Positions 41,004 to 51,429 of a stretch of 64,000 bases of DNA are shown piece by piece. Both the position numbers and the translations under genes were made by a program. The first letter of the stretch is position 1. The number at the start of each line of letters is the position of its first letter. Source of the DNA: Sarocladium kiliense (Eukaryota > Ascomycota > Sordariomycetes > Hypocreales > Sarocladiaceae); assembly GCA_030734395.1 (NCBI GenBank), contig JAUZTG010000016.1, positions 434,001 through 498,000 on the forward strand, in the 5' to 3' direction. Below the pieces are notes generated by a model, which saw nothing but the letters and a program-made list of their open reading frames with translations, was not told the DNA's origin and did not search any database.

Positions 41004-43543
41004 GGCTGGGATATGGCTTGCGAGACGTGAGAGAAGGAACACAGGATCAGGTCGTCATGCTGCAGTTGTATATAAAAGGTGAGGTGATATAGAAATGCAC
41101 CGTAGATCCGATCAAAGAGGGCTAAGAGATCCGCAGGGCCCTGATTGATTCAGGGGTTTGGCGTTGAGCCGCGGCGGATGACTTGCCGAAGGTCTCGGGA
41201 TTGAAGAACTTAAGCTTCTTTATTCTTCAGCAATGACATGTGCCGAGTTCGGGATGCTGGGTCACGATAATCTGCGGCCCGCAGTGAGCAAGGCTCGAGG
41301 TCGAAGTGGGACGTTCACATGTCAGACAAGATGCAGCTTCAGGGAGAGGAACCGATGATGCGGTAGCGCGACGGGCAGCGCGTGTCTGATTGTGGGGGAG
41401 GCTCTAGGGAGGGTGAAGGGCGGAGGGCGGGGAATTAGTTCCGCTCCGGGCCCCCTGAGATGCCCTGAGATGCACTGAGATCCAGGCTTCAAGGGGTGAA
41501 AGGAAGGATGGTCACGGGCTGCGAGGCTTGCCAGAGAGGAAACTGTGGGTTTGATGCTCTAGCACGAAGACTAGAAATCGAGACAATTTGCAGATCACAG
41601 CCGAAGCATCCGGCGATGTCCTCATCTGATCTGATAATGAATGGAGATGCAGAATGAGGTCAGCATGATCTCCCGTGACGGTTAGTTATTTCCTGATCTG
41701 ACCTCCCAATCTTTGGTTGGTCCAGATGCATATCACCGATGCAGAGGATGTGTCAGGTCAGGCCAAAAATTTACAGCGCGTGATGATGGTGCCATATGCA
41801 TGTCTCTTGCCAGCAAAGCACGACCATCACAAGATGTCCTTTACGGAGTACACTACGTGTAATTGAAAGTCATGCATCATACTCTCGTAGTACCCTCCAG
41901 AAAGCCCAGTCAGGAAGCTAGCTGCAGTGAATTCATCAACGGAAATGAGCAAGGATGGGCAGCATCCTGGCTTGTGCATCTCACTGCGGGGCCTGCCGTG
42001 CTGCACGTCAAATGAGCTTCAGTATGCATCAGTAAGGTTCCATCGTCACCGGCCTTCGCCGGGCATTCTGGAAAGGCACACAATCATACCGTCCTCCCCG
42101 ATTCGGGATCCGCCAGAGGTACGGAGATTAGGAACCTTGTATATATTACGATGCTGGGTTGAGTGCGGTATTGATGGCTGAGCGCTGTGGAAATGAGTGA
42201 GGCAGAGCAGAGCAGGAGTCCACCATCCAGGCGCTGGTTGGGCTGCATGGCACGGTCGAGACGCCGTTTCACCGTGTCCAATGTCTTGAGGAGAAAGCCA
42301 TTACGAATACCTGTCCGTTTTGTTGAGTCAATACCAAGAGTTGCGACTGAGCCCAGGAAAACAGCAAAGCAAACACATGTGAAGCCCGCATAGCTGCATC
42401 CGGCGACCGTATGCTCCAATCCGTAACTCATCTTCCCGCTTCCTCTGTCACGGAGCCCCCCAGTAACTGCATACCCGTATCCTGCTTGGTGCATCGCGCG
42501 GCGTGCATTAGCGGGCCATTGGCGCCTCGCCTCAGGCACCTTGACCTGCTGGCCCCCCCCCCCCCTGTGCAAAGCCACTAACAGGACTGGGCAGCGCTGG
42601 AGTTCCACCGCCCTATAGCACCTGAAGTAACACGCAAGCCACCATTGCGGCCACTAATGCGGCTGCCGGAGGTCTCGTGAGCCTTCCCATACAGTGCTAA
42701 CAGGGCTGTCACTGCTACAATAAGCTCTCGCTGCAGCCACTACATTGCCTGCCTTAAGGTACTTGTACTGCTCCCCGTGATGCCCGCCTCCAGTCTCCGT
42801 CGCCGTCCATCATCATCATCACCACCCTCATTGGCATCACATTCATCCTTCATTTCAAATCCCCTTCTCCCGTGGGCATTCATTCCTTTCTTGTCTGTAA
42901 CCCATTGCCATCATCTTCTCAGCTGCATATCGACTCTCATCACCGCAAGCTTCAACTCTATTCATCGCCCTGCCCACTCCTTTGCCAGCCCTCCCAACCA
43001 TCCCTGTCAGCCGCCCATGCCGCTCCCACGACGGCTGCAATAAGCGACCAACCCCAGCTTCCTTGGCCCATCCTCACCCCACACTTTACCAGCCTCGACT
43101 CCCGCTCAAAGAAGCCTCCGCTTCGCATCCTCCTCGCCTGTCGTGTTGTCAACTTGTTCATCCTGCATCACCGCACCCATTTTTTGACTGTCGACGCCGA
43201 TTTGCCTTTCCGACCGCTCTCGAAGACCGTTGCGAGACCACTCTGCTCAAGACGATCTGGATACTTCTGTGACCTTTGCGACGGCTCTCTGGCTCAAGAC
43301 GGCATCTACGTTCCATAGACGACACCGCAATACGACACCTGTTCAGCGCATGGCCTTGCCAGGTGCTTCTGCTTGACAACAGCCCTATTCGGACTCCAAC
43401 TTCCACGGCGCACTCATGCTTGCGGTCCGACAACGTCCCAGGATGGGTTCCTCGCAGCCCCCTTCAGATGATTTGCTGTTTGGCTGTGCGTTCCCTTCTC
43501 CAGCATACTTGCCGTCTTATCCCTAAAGACAACCACTCAGACC
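41004..43543. other. 2.5-kb intergenic region and bHLH-gene leader
   Basis: It separates two divergent genes. The first half includes the TMEM135-like promoter. A run of 13 C lies at 42553-42565. From ~42780 to 43540 the sequence is strongly CT-rich on the plus strand with several ATGs, which suits a long 5' leader of the bHLH gene. No conserved coding sequence recognised. Confidence 0.5.
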
Positions 43544-44884
43544 ATGGACACTGACTTGCAGCCCACAGATGCATTCAATCAACCCCCAGAGCCTCTGCCC
43601 GAGGCCCCCGAACCGGCCCCGGGCAACCCTCTCCTCTCCGAAACAGACAGCAAGCTGCTCTCCTCCTTCTTCGATGATATAACTTCCGATCAATACAACA
43701 TGCCCTCCTTCGGCGAGGGTCTGAACTTCAGCAATGCCTGGTACGATTTGCCGCCGCAGTTCATGGGCTCCGCTACTTCGCTTGGCCAACAGCCTGATCT
43801 AGTTGGCGTCTCCCCAGCTGCTCTAACTGCTCCAAACGAGCAGCATACGTTACAAAGACAAGCCGTCTTGTCGAATATGATGCCACCACCGCCTCCTCCG
43901 CCTTCCCAAGGGCCGACCCAGAGCCAGCACCAGCAGCCTCAATACCAGCAGCAGCATTCGGAGGATGTACTGCACGCAGCGGCGACTCTTCTGCAAAACG
44001 GCGCAAGGAATCAATCGGCATTAGAATTTTCCCAGTCACGAAGAGCAATGGGACCACCGGTTGGCCACTTGAGGCATCAGCCCATGGAGGAGTTCAAAGA
44101 AGAAGCACGGAGAGCGCATAACATGACGGAGTTCCCGGATGACAACACTTTCATGGACTGGATGGGAACAGCGGCAGGTCAGCCACAACGTAGTCATTCA
44201 CGACTTCTACCAATCGCCGAGTATCAATGGGGATCGGACTCTACCTTTACCACCACGAAAGTATACACACCCAAATCACACAAAGATACAGTGGAACACC
44301 ACCATCAGCATCAGCTCGACATCCTGGGCTGTTTAGAACCCAGTCAGAGCGCAGATAACACGCGACCAAACAGTCCAAGTCCGTCTAGTTCGAAGCCGGC
44401 TCACAGCGCTTCCGGCAACCAGGGGCTTAAGCTACCAGAGGATCCGGAAGCACCACCAAGAAAACGACGGAAGAGCAAGATCGTCAAGGCGGAATCAAAT
44501 GCCGATGATGATGAAGATGCTGAGGAGACTAGCAGCTCGAAAGCCTCGCGGAGACGGAAGCCGAAGTCAGAACAGGGCCAAGCGTCATCACCCCCAGCTC
44601 CAAGCGAGGGCGGAAAGCGTCGCAAGTCGGCTGTAAATGGCAGCAAGGCTGCAAGGGAGAATCTTTCTGAGGAGCAGAAACGCGAAAACCATATCAAGAG
44701 CGAACAGAAACGCCGCACGCTCATCAAGGAAGGGTTTGATGACCTCTGCGAGCTGATCCCCGGTCTACAAAGCAGAGGGCTCAGCAAGAGTACTATGCTC
44801 ACCATGGCGGCTGAGTATCTGGAGCAGCTCCTGCAAGGGAACAAGGAGCTTGCCGAGAGGTTGGCCACTTTGGAGGGCAGATAG
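43544..44884 (+). CDS. bHLH transcription factor (INO4-like family)
   Basis: 446 aa, single exon, start context ACCATGG. The last 66 residues (381-446) are a basic helix-loop-helix: ENHIKSEQKRRTLIKEGF is the basic region and helix 1, with LCELIPGLQ; SKSTMLTMAAEYLEQLL is helix 2, with a short leucine-zipper-like end. The basic region has the H-E-R spacing (His383, Glu387, Arg391 area) expected for E-box (CANNTG) binding. Upstream are a Pro/Gln/Ser-rich activation-type region and two basic clusters (PPRKRRKSK, RRRKPKSE) that should act as nuclear signals. Relatives in other ascomycetes are often named INO4 or allergen-like. Targets are unknown; CACGTG sites in this window are candidates only by motif. 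Confidence 0.85.
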   Translation: MDTDLQPTDAFNQPPEPLPEAPEPAPGNPLLSETDSKLLSSFFDDITSDQYNMPSFGEGLNFSNAWYDLPPQFMGSATSLGQQPDLVGVSPAALTAPNEQHTLQRQAVLSNMMPPPPPPPSQGPTQSQHQQPQYQQQHSEDVLHAAATLLQNGARNQSALEFSQSRRAMGPPVGHLRHQPMEEFKEEARRAHNMTEFPDDNTFMDWMGTAAGQPQRSHSRLLPIAEYQWGSDSTFTTTKVYTPKSHKDTVEHHHQHQLDILGCLEPSQSADNTRPNSPSPSSSKPAHSASGNQGLKLPEDPEAPPRKRRKSKIVKAESNADDDEDAEETSSSKASRRRKPKSEQGQASSPPAPSEGGKRRKSAVNGSKAARENLSEEQKRENHIKSEQKRRTLIKEGFDDLCELIPGLQSRGLSKSTMLTMAAEYLEQLLQGNKELAERLATLEGR

Positions 44885-45505
44885 CATGTGTGAAAACATC
44901 TGAGTGTACGATGATCTGGTTACATGCAGTGATGTTGTTGAAAAGATGTCATGATATGGGTGCTGAATGGCGGAGAATTCTCAAGCATGCAAGACTCGAA
45001 AAGATGGACGGATCTATACCCTGGGGAAAAGCAGCGGTTTGGGAGGGAGTGTGTGGGTTTAGTCTATTATATGAGACGTCCGATTTGGATGTATGAAGCC
45101 ATTTGAAAAGACAAAATGAATGAACGTAAAAGCACTTTACCAGCATGTATACACATGATGTCAACTGAGATGAAGTACTAGTTCTTGCGGCACGGCGTAC
45201 AGCTTACAAAGTGTCGAGAGGGCAAGAATAGGCTCTGTCGGAAAAGATTTACCCAATTGTGACGGACAATATAGGAGAAGCAGACAGCAAAAAGAAGCAG
45301 TATATTCTAGGCCAAGGCGCCATTGATGGTACAAAGTCTTTCATCCTCTGCATTTAAAAAAAAAACGTGCAGAGAACTGGGCTCTTCTTTTCCCTACTTC
45401 CCTGTCCCGGCCAAAATCCACCCGAAGTTAAAACGCCAGCTTGAATCTCCCTCATTCCCTTTTGCTTTTCCGCTTATCTGTCCTCAAGAAATTTGTTCCA
45501 CCACT
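44885..45505. other. Convergent intergenic, bHLH gene / RVB2
   Basis: 621 bp between two stops. AT-rich, with an A-run near 45357; likely 3' UTRs. Nothing else recognised. Confidence 0.55.
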
Positions 45506-47117
45506 TTAGCTGAGATCCATGCCATCGCCACCGGCAGCAGCAGCGGCTGGGACAGGAGCAGCGGTTCCGTTGGTGGCTGTGAGGCTGACGGCGCCGTCGT
45601 TGCCGATGAGGCGCTGCTCTGACTCGCTGACGAACTTGATGCTACGGGCAGGGTCGAAGAAGAGCTGGAAGCTACGCTGGACATCTTCGACGGCGACCTG
45701 TTTCGCGCGACGCTTGGCGCTGACGAGTTGGGAGGTGGTAATGAGGTTGCTGGCGTAGCGGAGTCCGGCTTCGTGGCCGACCTTTGTGAGAAGCTCGAGA
45801 GCGTCGGCGGAGAGGTCGACCTCCTCCTCTTGGGCGCGGATAGAGAGGATCTGCTTGATGTCGGATGAGTTGTAGGCGTGGGTGTTGATGATGACGACGC
45901 GGTCGAGGAAGTCAAGGGGCAGACCATGGGGGCTGCGGTAGTCAGTTCCGCGGATGCGGGAGTTGCCACGGTTGCTGGCCATGATGACGACGGGGGCGAG
46001 GTCATCCTCGAGAGCGCGGTTGATGTATGAGAAGCATTCGATGTCGAGCATGTGAACCTCGTCGATGAAGAGCACACCAGGGACAATCTCAGCCTTGCCC
46101 TCCTCCTTCCACTCGCCAACCTTGGTGTTGATCTGGTCGCGGATCTCACTGCGGATTTCACCGGTGTCGCCGGAGAAAAGGGCGAGGAAACCTTGTGTTC
46201 GGGAATTGATGACATCGATCTCGTGAAGGGTGACGGTGTGGACGACTTCCTTGCGCTTCTGGAGCTCTCCATCAGGGCATTGCAGGAACTTGGTGTCGAC
46301 ACCCATGGCGTCGTAGTCGCGCGACCGAGCGTAGGAGCGGCCGAGCTTGGTGATCTTGCCGGAGGACTTGTCGATGGAGATGATGTCGCCAGCCATGACG
46401 CGCTCCTTCGTCATTGCGTCGATCATCTTGCTGCCCATATCGTAGACAGCCTCCATGTCGGTGGTCTTGATGGTGAGCTTGCCCTGCTTGGTGGTACCTG
46501 TCACGCTGCGGTCGATCTGGATCTCGACGACCTCACCCTCCATAATTTCGCTCTCCTCCTTTATCCGGACGCCGATAGATTTGCGGAAGGCCTGGGTGAG
46601 GGCCTCAGTTTTGGACATTTCGAGCGAGAAGATTTCGGAGGATGCGAGAGATGTGAAGGGGACGTCGGGTCCCAGCGACTGGGCCATGCCCATTGCGATA
46701 GCGGTCTTTCCAGTGCTGTTCATCATCATGTCAGCCCATCGATCGGAATTAAGCAAGCAGATTGAATGGATGGAGTCGCTCGCGCTGGAGCCGTGTTGTA
46801 GGAGGTGGCTGACCTGGGAGGACCGGCGATGAGAACGGCGCGACCGGCAATCTTGCCATCCTTGATCATCTGAAGGATGACTGCGGCAGCCTTGCGAGCC
46901 TTCTCCTGGCCAACAAGACCTTGAGAGGCAGCGCGAGGCTCTAATGATGTGGCATCGACGCCGAGGCCGCGGATGTGGGAGTGAGCAGCGATGAGGTTCA
47001 GACCGCGAAGGTCCTTAGACTCTGACACGGTCATGACGGGCTGTCGCGTGAAGAGTTCTCGTCAGCAAAGAAGCCATAGTAAATAGCTGGAACCTAATTA
47101 GAACTCACTGCAGCCAT
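45506..47117 (-). CDS. RVB2: RuvB-like AAA+ ATPase 2 (reptin)
   Basis: Partner of Rvb1 in a hexameric AAA+ ring used by INO80, SWR1 and R2TP complexes. Exons 47109-47117 (9 nt), 46814-47040 and 45506-46715, 481 aa. The first exon encodes only Met-Ala-Ala. Walker A is GPPSTGKTA, split by intron 2; Walker B is LFIDEVHML. The insertion domain carries VVEIQIDRSVTG, and the sensor region is typical (VVIMASNRGNSRIRGTDYRSPHG). C-terminal tail is Ala/Gly-rich. Intron 2 has a GTCAGC donor. It diverges from ADE13 with 730 bp between start codons. Confidence 0.97.
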
Positions 47118-47847
47118 GGTGTTGTGTGGATTTGCCTGTCGGGCTTTTGGTGAAGGATGAGGGTGGTGGTTGAAGGGGGAGGATACAGCAGCGCAAGCTC
47201 AGGTTGCGAAGAGGCGCGAAAGAGAAAGTTGGAGCATTGAGGTGAGGGTGGGCCAGCGCGGCTACGCCTGCGCCTGGCGCGTTTACCGCTTACACGCTGT
47301 GTGAGCATGGACAGGGTCCTTCTTCAAAGGACCTTCGCCATGACACAGCTAGCCGGCTATGATAAACTTATCGAGGTGAATTTTTTGACATGGATTGTAT
47401 TCACATATGCATCGGAGGCAGTCTCCTCGTGGCTGTAGGAGCCGTGACTGCAGTTTGTTCTGTCCCTGGTCGCTGTGATCCTTGACATCAGTAACGTCTG
47501 ACTCAATTTCTGCCTCAAGATATCTATCTACTCCATAGTTTGAGATTGTAGATCGACACATATGACTGAGCCTACAGGCTCTAGCATCGTCTGGTACCAC
47601 TCCAGGTCATTGCGCGACTTCCCGAGTCAACGATGAACTTTCGGGTGGTCACGTGACTCATCCTCCACTGCGCGGCTTTCGCTTTGCTCATGAAAAGATG
47701 TAATTGGTGTCTACGCTTGAGAAGAAGAAAAGGCATTTGAAGGCGCCCAGTGTCAGTACGAAGGCCTAGATTTATCCCTAGACTTGGCAAGCACCTTCAC
47801 TACAGTCCCATCATCTCAACATCGACATCACCGTAAAATCCAGCACC
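47118..47847. promoter_or_regulatory. Divergent promoter, RVB2 / ADE13
   Basis: 730 bp between start codons. It holds GTCACGTGAC at 47648-47657 directly overlapping TGACTCA at 47654-47660. Confidence 0.65.
47648..47660 (+). promoter_or_regulatory. Overlapping CACGTG and TGACTCA elements
   Basis: GTCACGTGACTCA. The palindrome GTCACGTGAC is a Cbf1/bHLH-type site; TGACTCA is the Gcn4/CPC1 (and Bas1-like TGACTC) core known to drive purine and amino-acid genes in yeast. It lies ~190 bp upstream of the ADE13 start, a fitting place. Confidence 0.55.
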
Positions 47848-50022
47848 ATGGCGTCCCCATTCGATACCTACCAGACATCTTTGACATCCCGCTACTGCAG
47901 CGCGGAAATGTCAAAGCTCTTCAGCCAGCGATCTCGTCACTCTACATGGCGACAGCTGTGGCTTGGTCTTGCTGAGTGTGAGAAGGAGCTTGGCATTGAT
48001 GCCGTCACTGATGAGGGACTTCAACAGATGAGGGAGCACCTGGTGGTCAGCGATGAGGACTTTGAGATTGCTCGTGTTGAGGAGAAGAAGCGCAGACATG
48101 TAGGCACTGAACTTTCGTCTGCTTGAATTACATTGCTGACAGCCTGTGTTCTAGGATGTCATGGCCGTAAGCCAACTCTTGTCTCTTAAATATGTTGCCT
48201 TGTATCAGGACCCCGCTGATTGTGCTGTAGCATGTTCACGCCTTTGGCGTCGTTGCTCCTGCTGCTGCCGGCATGATTCACTTGGGAGCGACAAGCTGCT
48301 TCGTAACTGATAATGCCGAGTTGATTCTCATGCAGAAGGCGATGGACATCTTGTCCCAGAAGCTTGCCAAGGTTATCTCGCACCTGGCGAAGTTTGCGCT
48401 CAAGTGGAAAGGTACGTCTGGCATCCTCCATTGAGTCAGTGCCCTGAAAAGAAGACTAACGCAAGTTTCTACGACTCAGCTGAGCCAACTCTCGCATACA
48501 CTCATCTTCAGGCAGCTCAACTTATTACAGTTGGAAAGCGTGCCGCCCAATGGGCCCAGGACTTGATGCTTGATCTTCACAGCATCGACCAGGTTCGCAG
48601 TGAACTCAAGTTCCGTGGCGCCCAGGGTACCACTGGTACACAGGCTTCTTTCCTCGAGCTGTTCAACGGGGACTCTGAGAAGTGCGACAAGCTGAACGAG
48701 CTTCTCTGCAAGAAGTTCGGCTTCCCCGCCTGCTACGATGTGTCCACTCAGACCTACACCCGTAAGGTCGACCTCATTATCGCCAACGCCGTTGCTGGAC
48801 TTGGATCTTCTGCCCAGAAGATTACTGGTGATATTCGCCATCTTGCGCACTGGAAGGAGATTGAGGAGGTGAGTATACGGAGGGAAGTGACCTCTGAGGC
48901 CCTGGACAACTGCTGACGCTATCCTGTAGCCCTTCGAGAAGTCCCAAATTGGTTCATCCGCCATGGTGAGTCCTTGAAATCATGCCTCTGTTACCGTCAC
49001 GGCAACAGAAAGAATGCGGAGACGGCGATTCATAATATGAGTTTGTCATCATGAGTACTGACCTCGAAACCCTTTCAGGCGTACAAGCGCAACCCCGTGA
49101 GTTCCCTCTCCATTACAATCCCCGTTCGTGCTTCTAACCAGTGTAGATGCGATCTGAGAGAGTGTACAGCTTGGCTCGTGAGTTGCTGTCCAAGCCTGCT
49201 ACCTTCGCCAACACTCACGCCGACCAATGGGTAAGTGGCAGAATGCGGAATTAAGTCGTAAAATATGAGGCTAATGCAATCCCAGTGTGAGCGAACCCTC
49301 GACGACAGTGCAGTTCGCAGTAAGTTCCGGTCCTTTTCGTTTTTGAGTTTGTGCGAAGCACATGGACTGACGTTGGTTAGGAATCGATATCCCTGAGATG
49401 ATGCTTCTCGCAGATGCCATCTGCATCAGCCTCGTGAGACGAACCCAATAGGGCATTTAGAACTCGGCTAATAGATCCAGGACAACATCTTTGATGGTCT
49501 CGTCGTCTACCCCAAGCGCATCGCAGCTCACGTTCAGTCAGAGCTGCCCTTCATGATCACGGTATGATGCATAAATTTGCAACAGGGCAGAATGTTATCG
49601 CTAAGATAAGACAACTAGGAAACCATCATGATGAAGCTTGCCGCCCAGGGTGTCTCGAGACAGGAGGCTCACGAGGAGATTCGTGTTCTTTCTCACGAGG
49701 CAGGAAGCGTTGTCAAGAATGAGGTACGTTGCCCGCCTGCCGATCGGCTTGATATGAATTACGTCGTCCGTCTTCGTCGTGGACAGAGCTCACATTTTCT
49801 CTGCAGGGCAAGCCGAACGACCTGGTCGAGCGCATCAGGAAGAACGAGTTCTTCAAGCCCATCTGGAACGACCTGGACAGCATGCTGGACGCGAGTCTGT
49901 ACATCGGTCGCAGTGTGGAGATCGTTGAGAAGTACTGCGGCGCAGGAGGCGCTGTTGAGAAGGCGATTGCTCCTTATGCAGAGTACATCAAGGGTTCTGC
50001 CGTTGCTGAGCTCAACGTCTAA
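47848..50022 (+). CDS. ADE13: Adenylosuccinate lyase
   Basis: Acts twice in purine synthesis: it removes fumarate from SAICAR and from adenylosuccinate. Twelve exons: 47848-48099, 48155-48166, 48231-48411, 48480-48868, 48930-48965, 49079-49096, 49147-49230, 49286-49319, 49381-49433, 49481-49561, 49619-49723 and 49807-50022 (486 aa). Exons 2 and 6 are only 12 and 18 nt. The lyase signature GSSAMAYKRNP is split over exons 5 and 6. HLGATSCFVTDNA and the GTTGTQASFLELF region supply active-site residues. At exon 10 an alternative acceptor six bases upstream would add Ile-Gln. The start has context CACCATGG. The promoter carries a TGACTCA element. Confidence 0.96.
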
Positions 50023-51429
50023 GCGCAGTCAGGGAATAGGACATGCCGTTAGGGGCCGCCACACATAAAAGTTGGAAATCGTTATGCTACGTATCAAATA
50101 GGCATCTATCTGAGCCTAGAAAAAAACAACTCTCGAAGCCTTAGACTTGGCACGTTGATTCCCTTGTCTCATGGTCCAAGCTTTCGAACAGATAGGTGGG
50201 TGGCAGCAAACGAGTGAGCTGCGAGAATGACTCTGGCCAAGCCAACTCTTCATCGCCATCGGTGTAGGCAGCAGATCATGGATCCGACCAGCGCGCAAGA
50301 TTAAGCCGGGCAGGAATGCAGTGCTATGGCAGTCAATTAATTGAATTGCTATTGATTGGAAAGAATCGATGTGGCGGTCTGATAGGAAGGTGGCACAAAC
50401 GATGCAACTGCGTGTCTAGCGCCATGGCTCTGTGCATAACCGTTGGACTAGCAAACAAGGACAGCGAATATGGGATAGCAGGAGGGCTCATCTGTGAGGA
50501 AGATGACTCTATTGGCGATGCAGAGATCCGAGAGAGGTCGTGGCTCCAGTCTGCTGTTCTGCCGTTCTGCCCATTCCCGTTTACTGCAGGATCTCGCCCG
50601 TTCCTGTTCGTGGAATCTGTTTTCAAGTGCCATAGCTCAGTCTGGTGGTGTATAAATGAGCAGAGCCTGGCAGCCACTTCAGCCCGTTTTGTTTGCTGCT
50701 CATATCACCCATCTTTACTTCTTCCGGCCTATCTTATCCTTCAGCCACCGTTCTGGGTGTCTACCGTGCATAAGACAGGTGTTTGCTTCGATTTCTTCAT
50801 CGACACGTGTATCCAGAAAGTCGACCTTGCCACAACAATTGTTTGCTGCAAGCTGAGAAAGAGAAGATAGTACCTGTTCCAGCACAGTGTCGCCTGCCAG
50901 CCTGCCCAATGTTCGCACAGTCTCCAGCACACGCGTTGCGCCGGCCATGGCACCAAAACAGGGGCTCGGTCCAACAGTGCAACACGCACAGTGCGTAATG
51001 ACCCTTTTCATTGTATTCAACTTCATTCAGTCTGTTCAGTCTGTCTGTTGGCCTTCTGATGCAACTCATCATTCCCTCCCACTTTCTTCAGCAACAGCCC
51101 CCCTTCTCTCGCTTTTTTTTTTCCTCGCGTCTACAAATACTGGCCTCTTATCCCTCGTCTGTGCTTGGATTTCCTTGCATTCTCATCATCGTCCGTTCTC
51201 CTTCCTTTGCTCCATCCACCGTCCTGTCTCACCTCCCCACAAAGCCTCACGCAGGGTCGTCTTACTCCAGGGTCTCACGCTGAGCGGTGTTTGGTTTGCA
51301 GATAGTACCACTACACCACTACCCGCGCCACTGCCTACATCCTTCCCACAGCCTCCAACCGCCCCCCGTTCTCCTGCGGGTGCCGCCCCAGGCCGCGTCG
51401 GTCGTCGCGTTGTCACGGCCCCCAATACC
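50023..51429. other. Intergenic and leader of the RS/coiled-coil gene
   Basis: 1.4 kb. A TATAAAT at 50651-50657 may be the promoter core of the next gene. From ~51060 the plus strand is CT-rich with a run of T near 51112-51121, like a long leader. The frame is open upstream of the chosen start but has no recognisable protein. Confidence 0.5.

Noticed and set aside
42553..42565. Run of 13 C
   Set aside because: Homopolymer, possibly with length error from sequencing; no functional claim.
42084..42608. 174-codon minus-strand ORF with one hydrophobic stretch
   Set aside because: It crosses the poly-C run, has no recognisable motif and lies in intergenic sequence. It could be a novel gene only with transcript support.
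46052..46765. 237-codon plus-strand ORF opposite RVB2
   Set aside because: Antisense shadow of a conserved, codon-biased gene; Leu/Val/Asp-rich translation with no domain.
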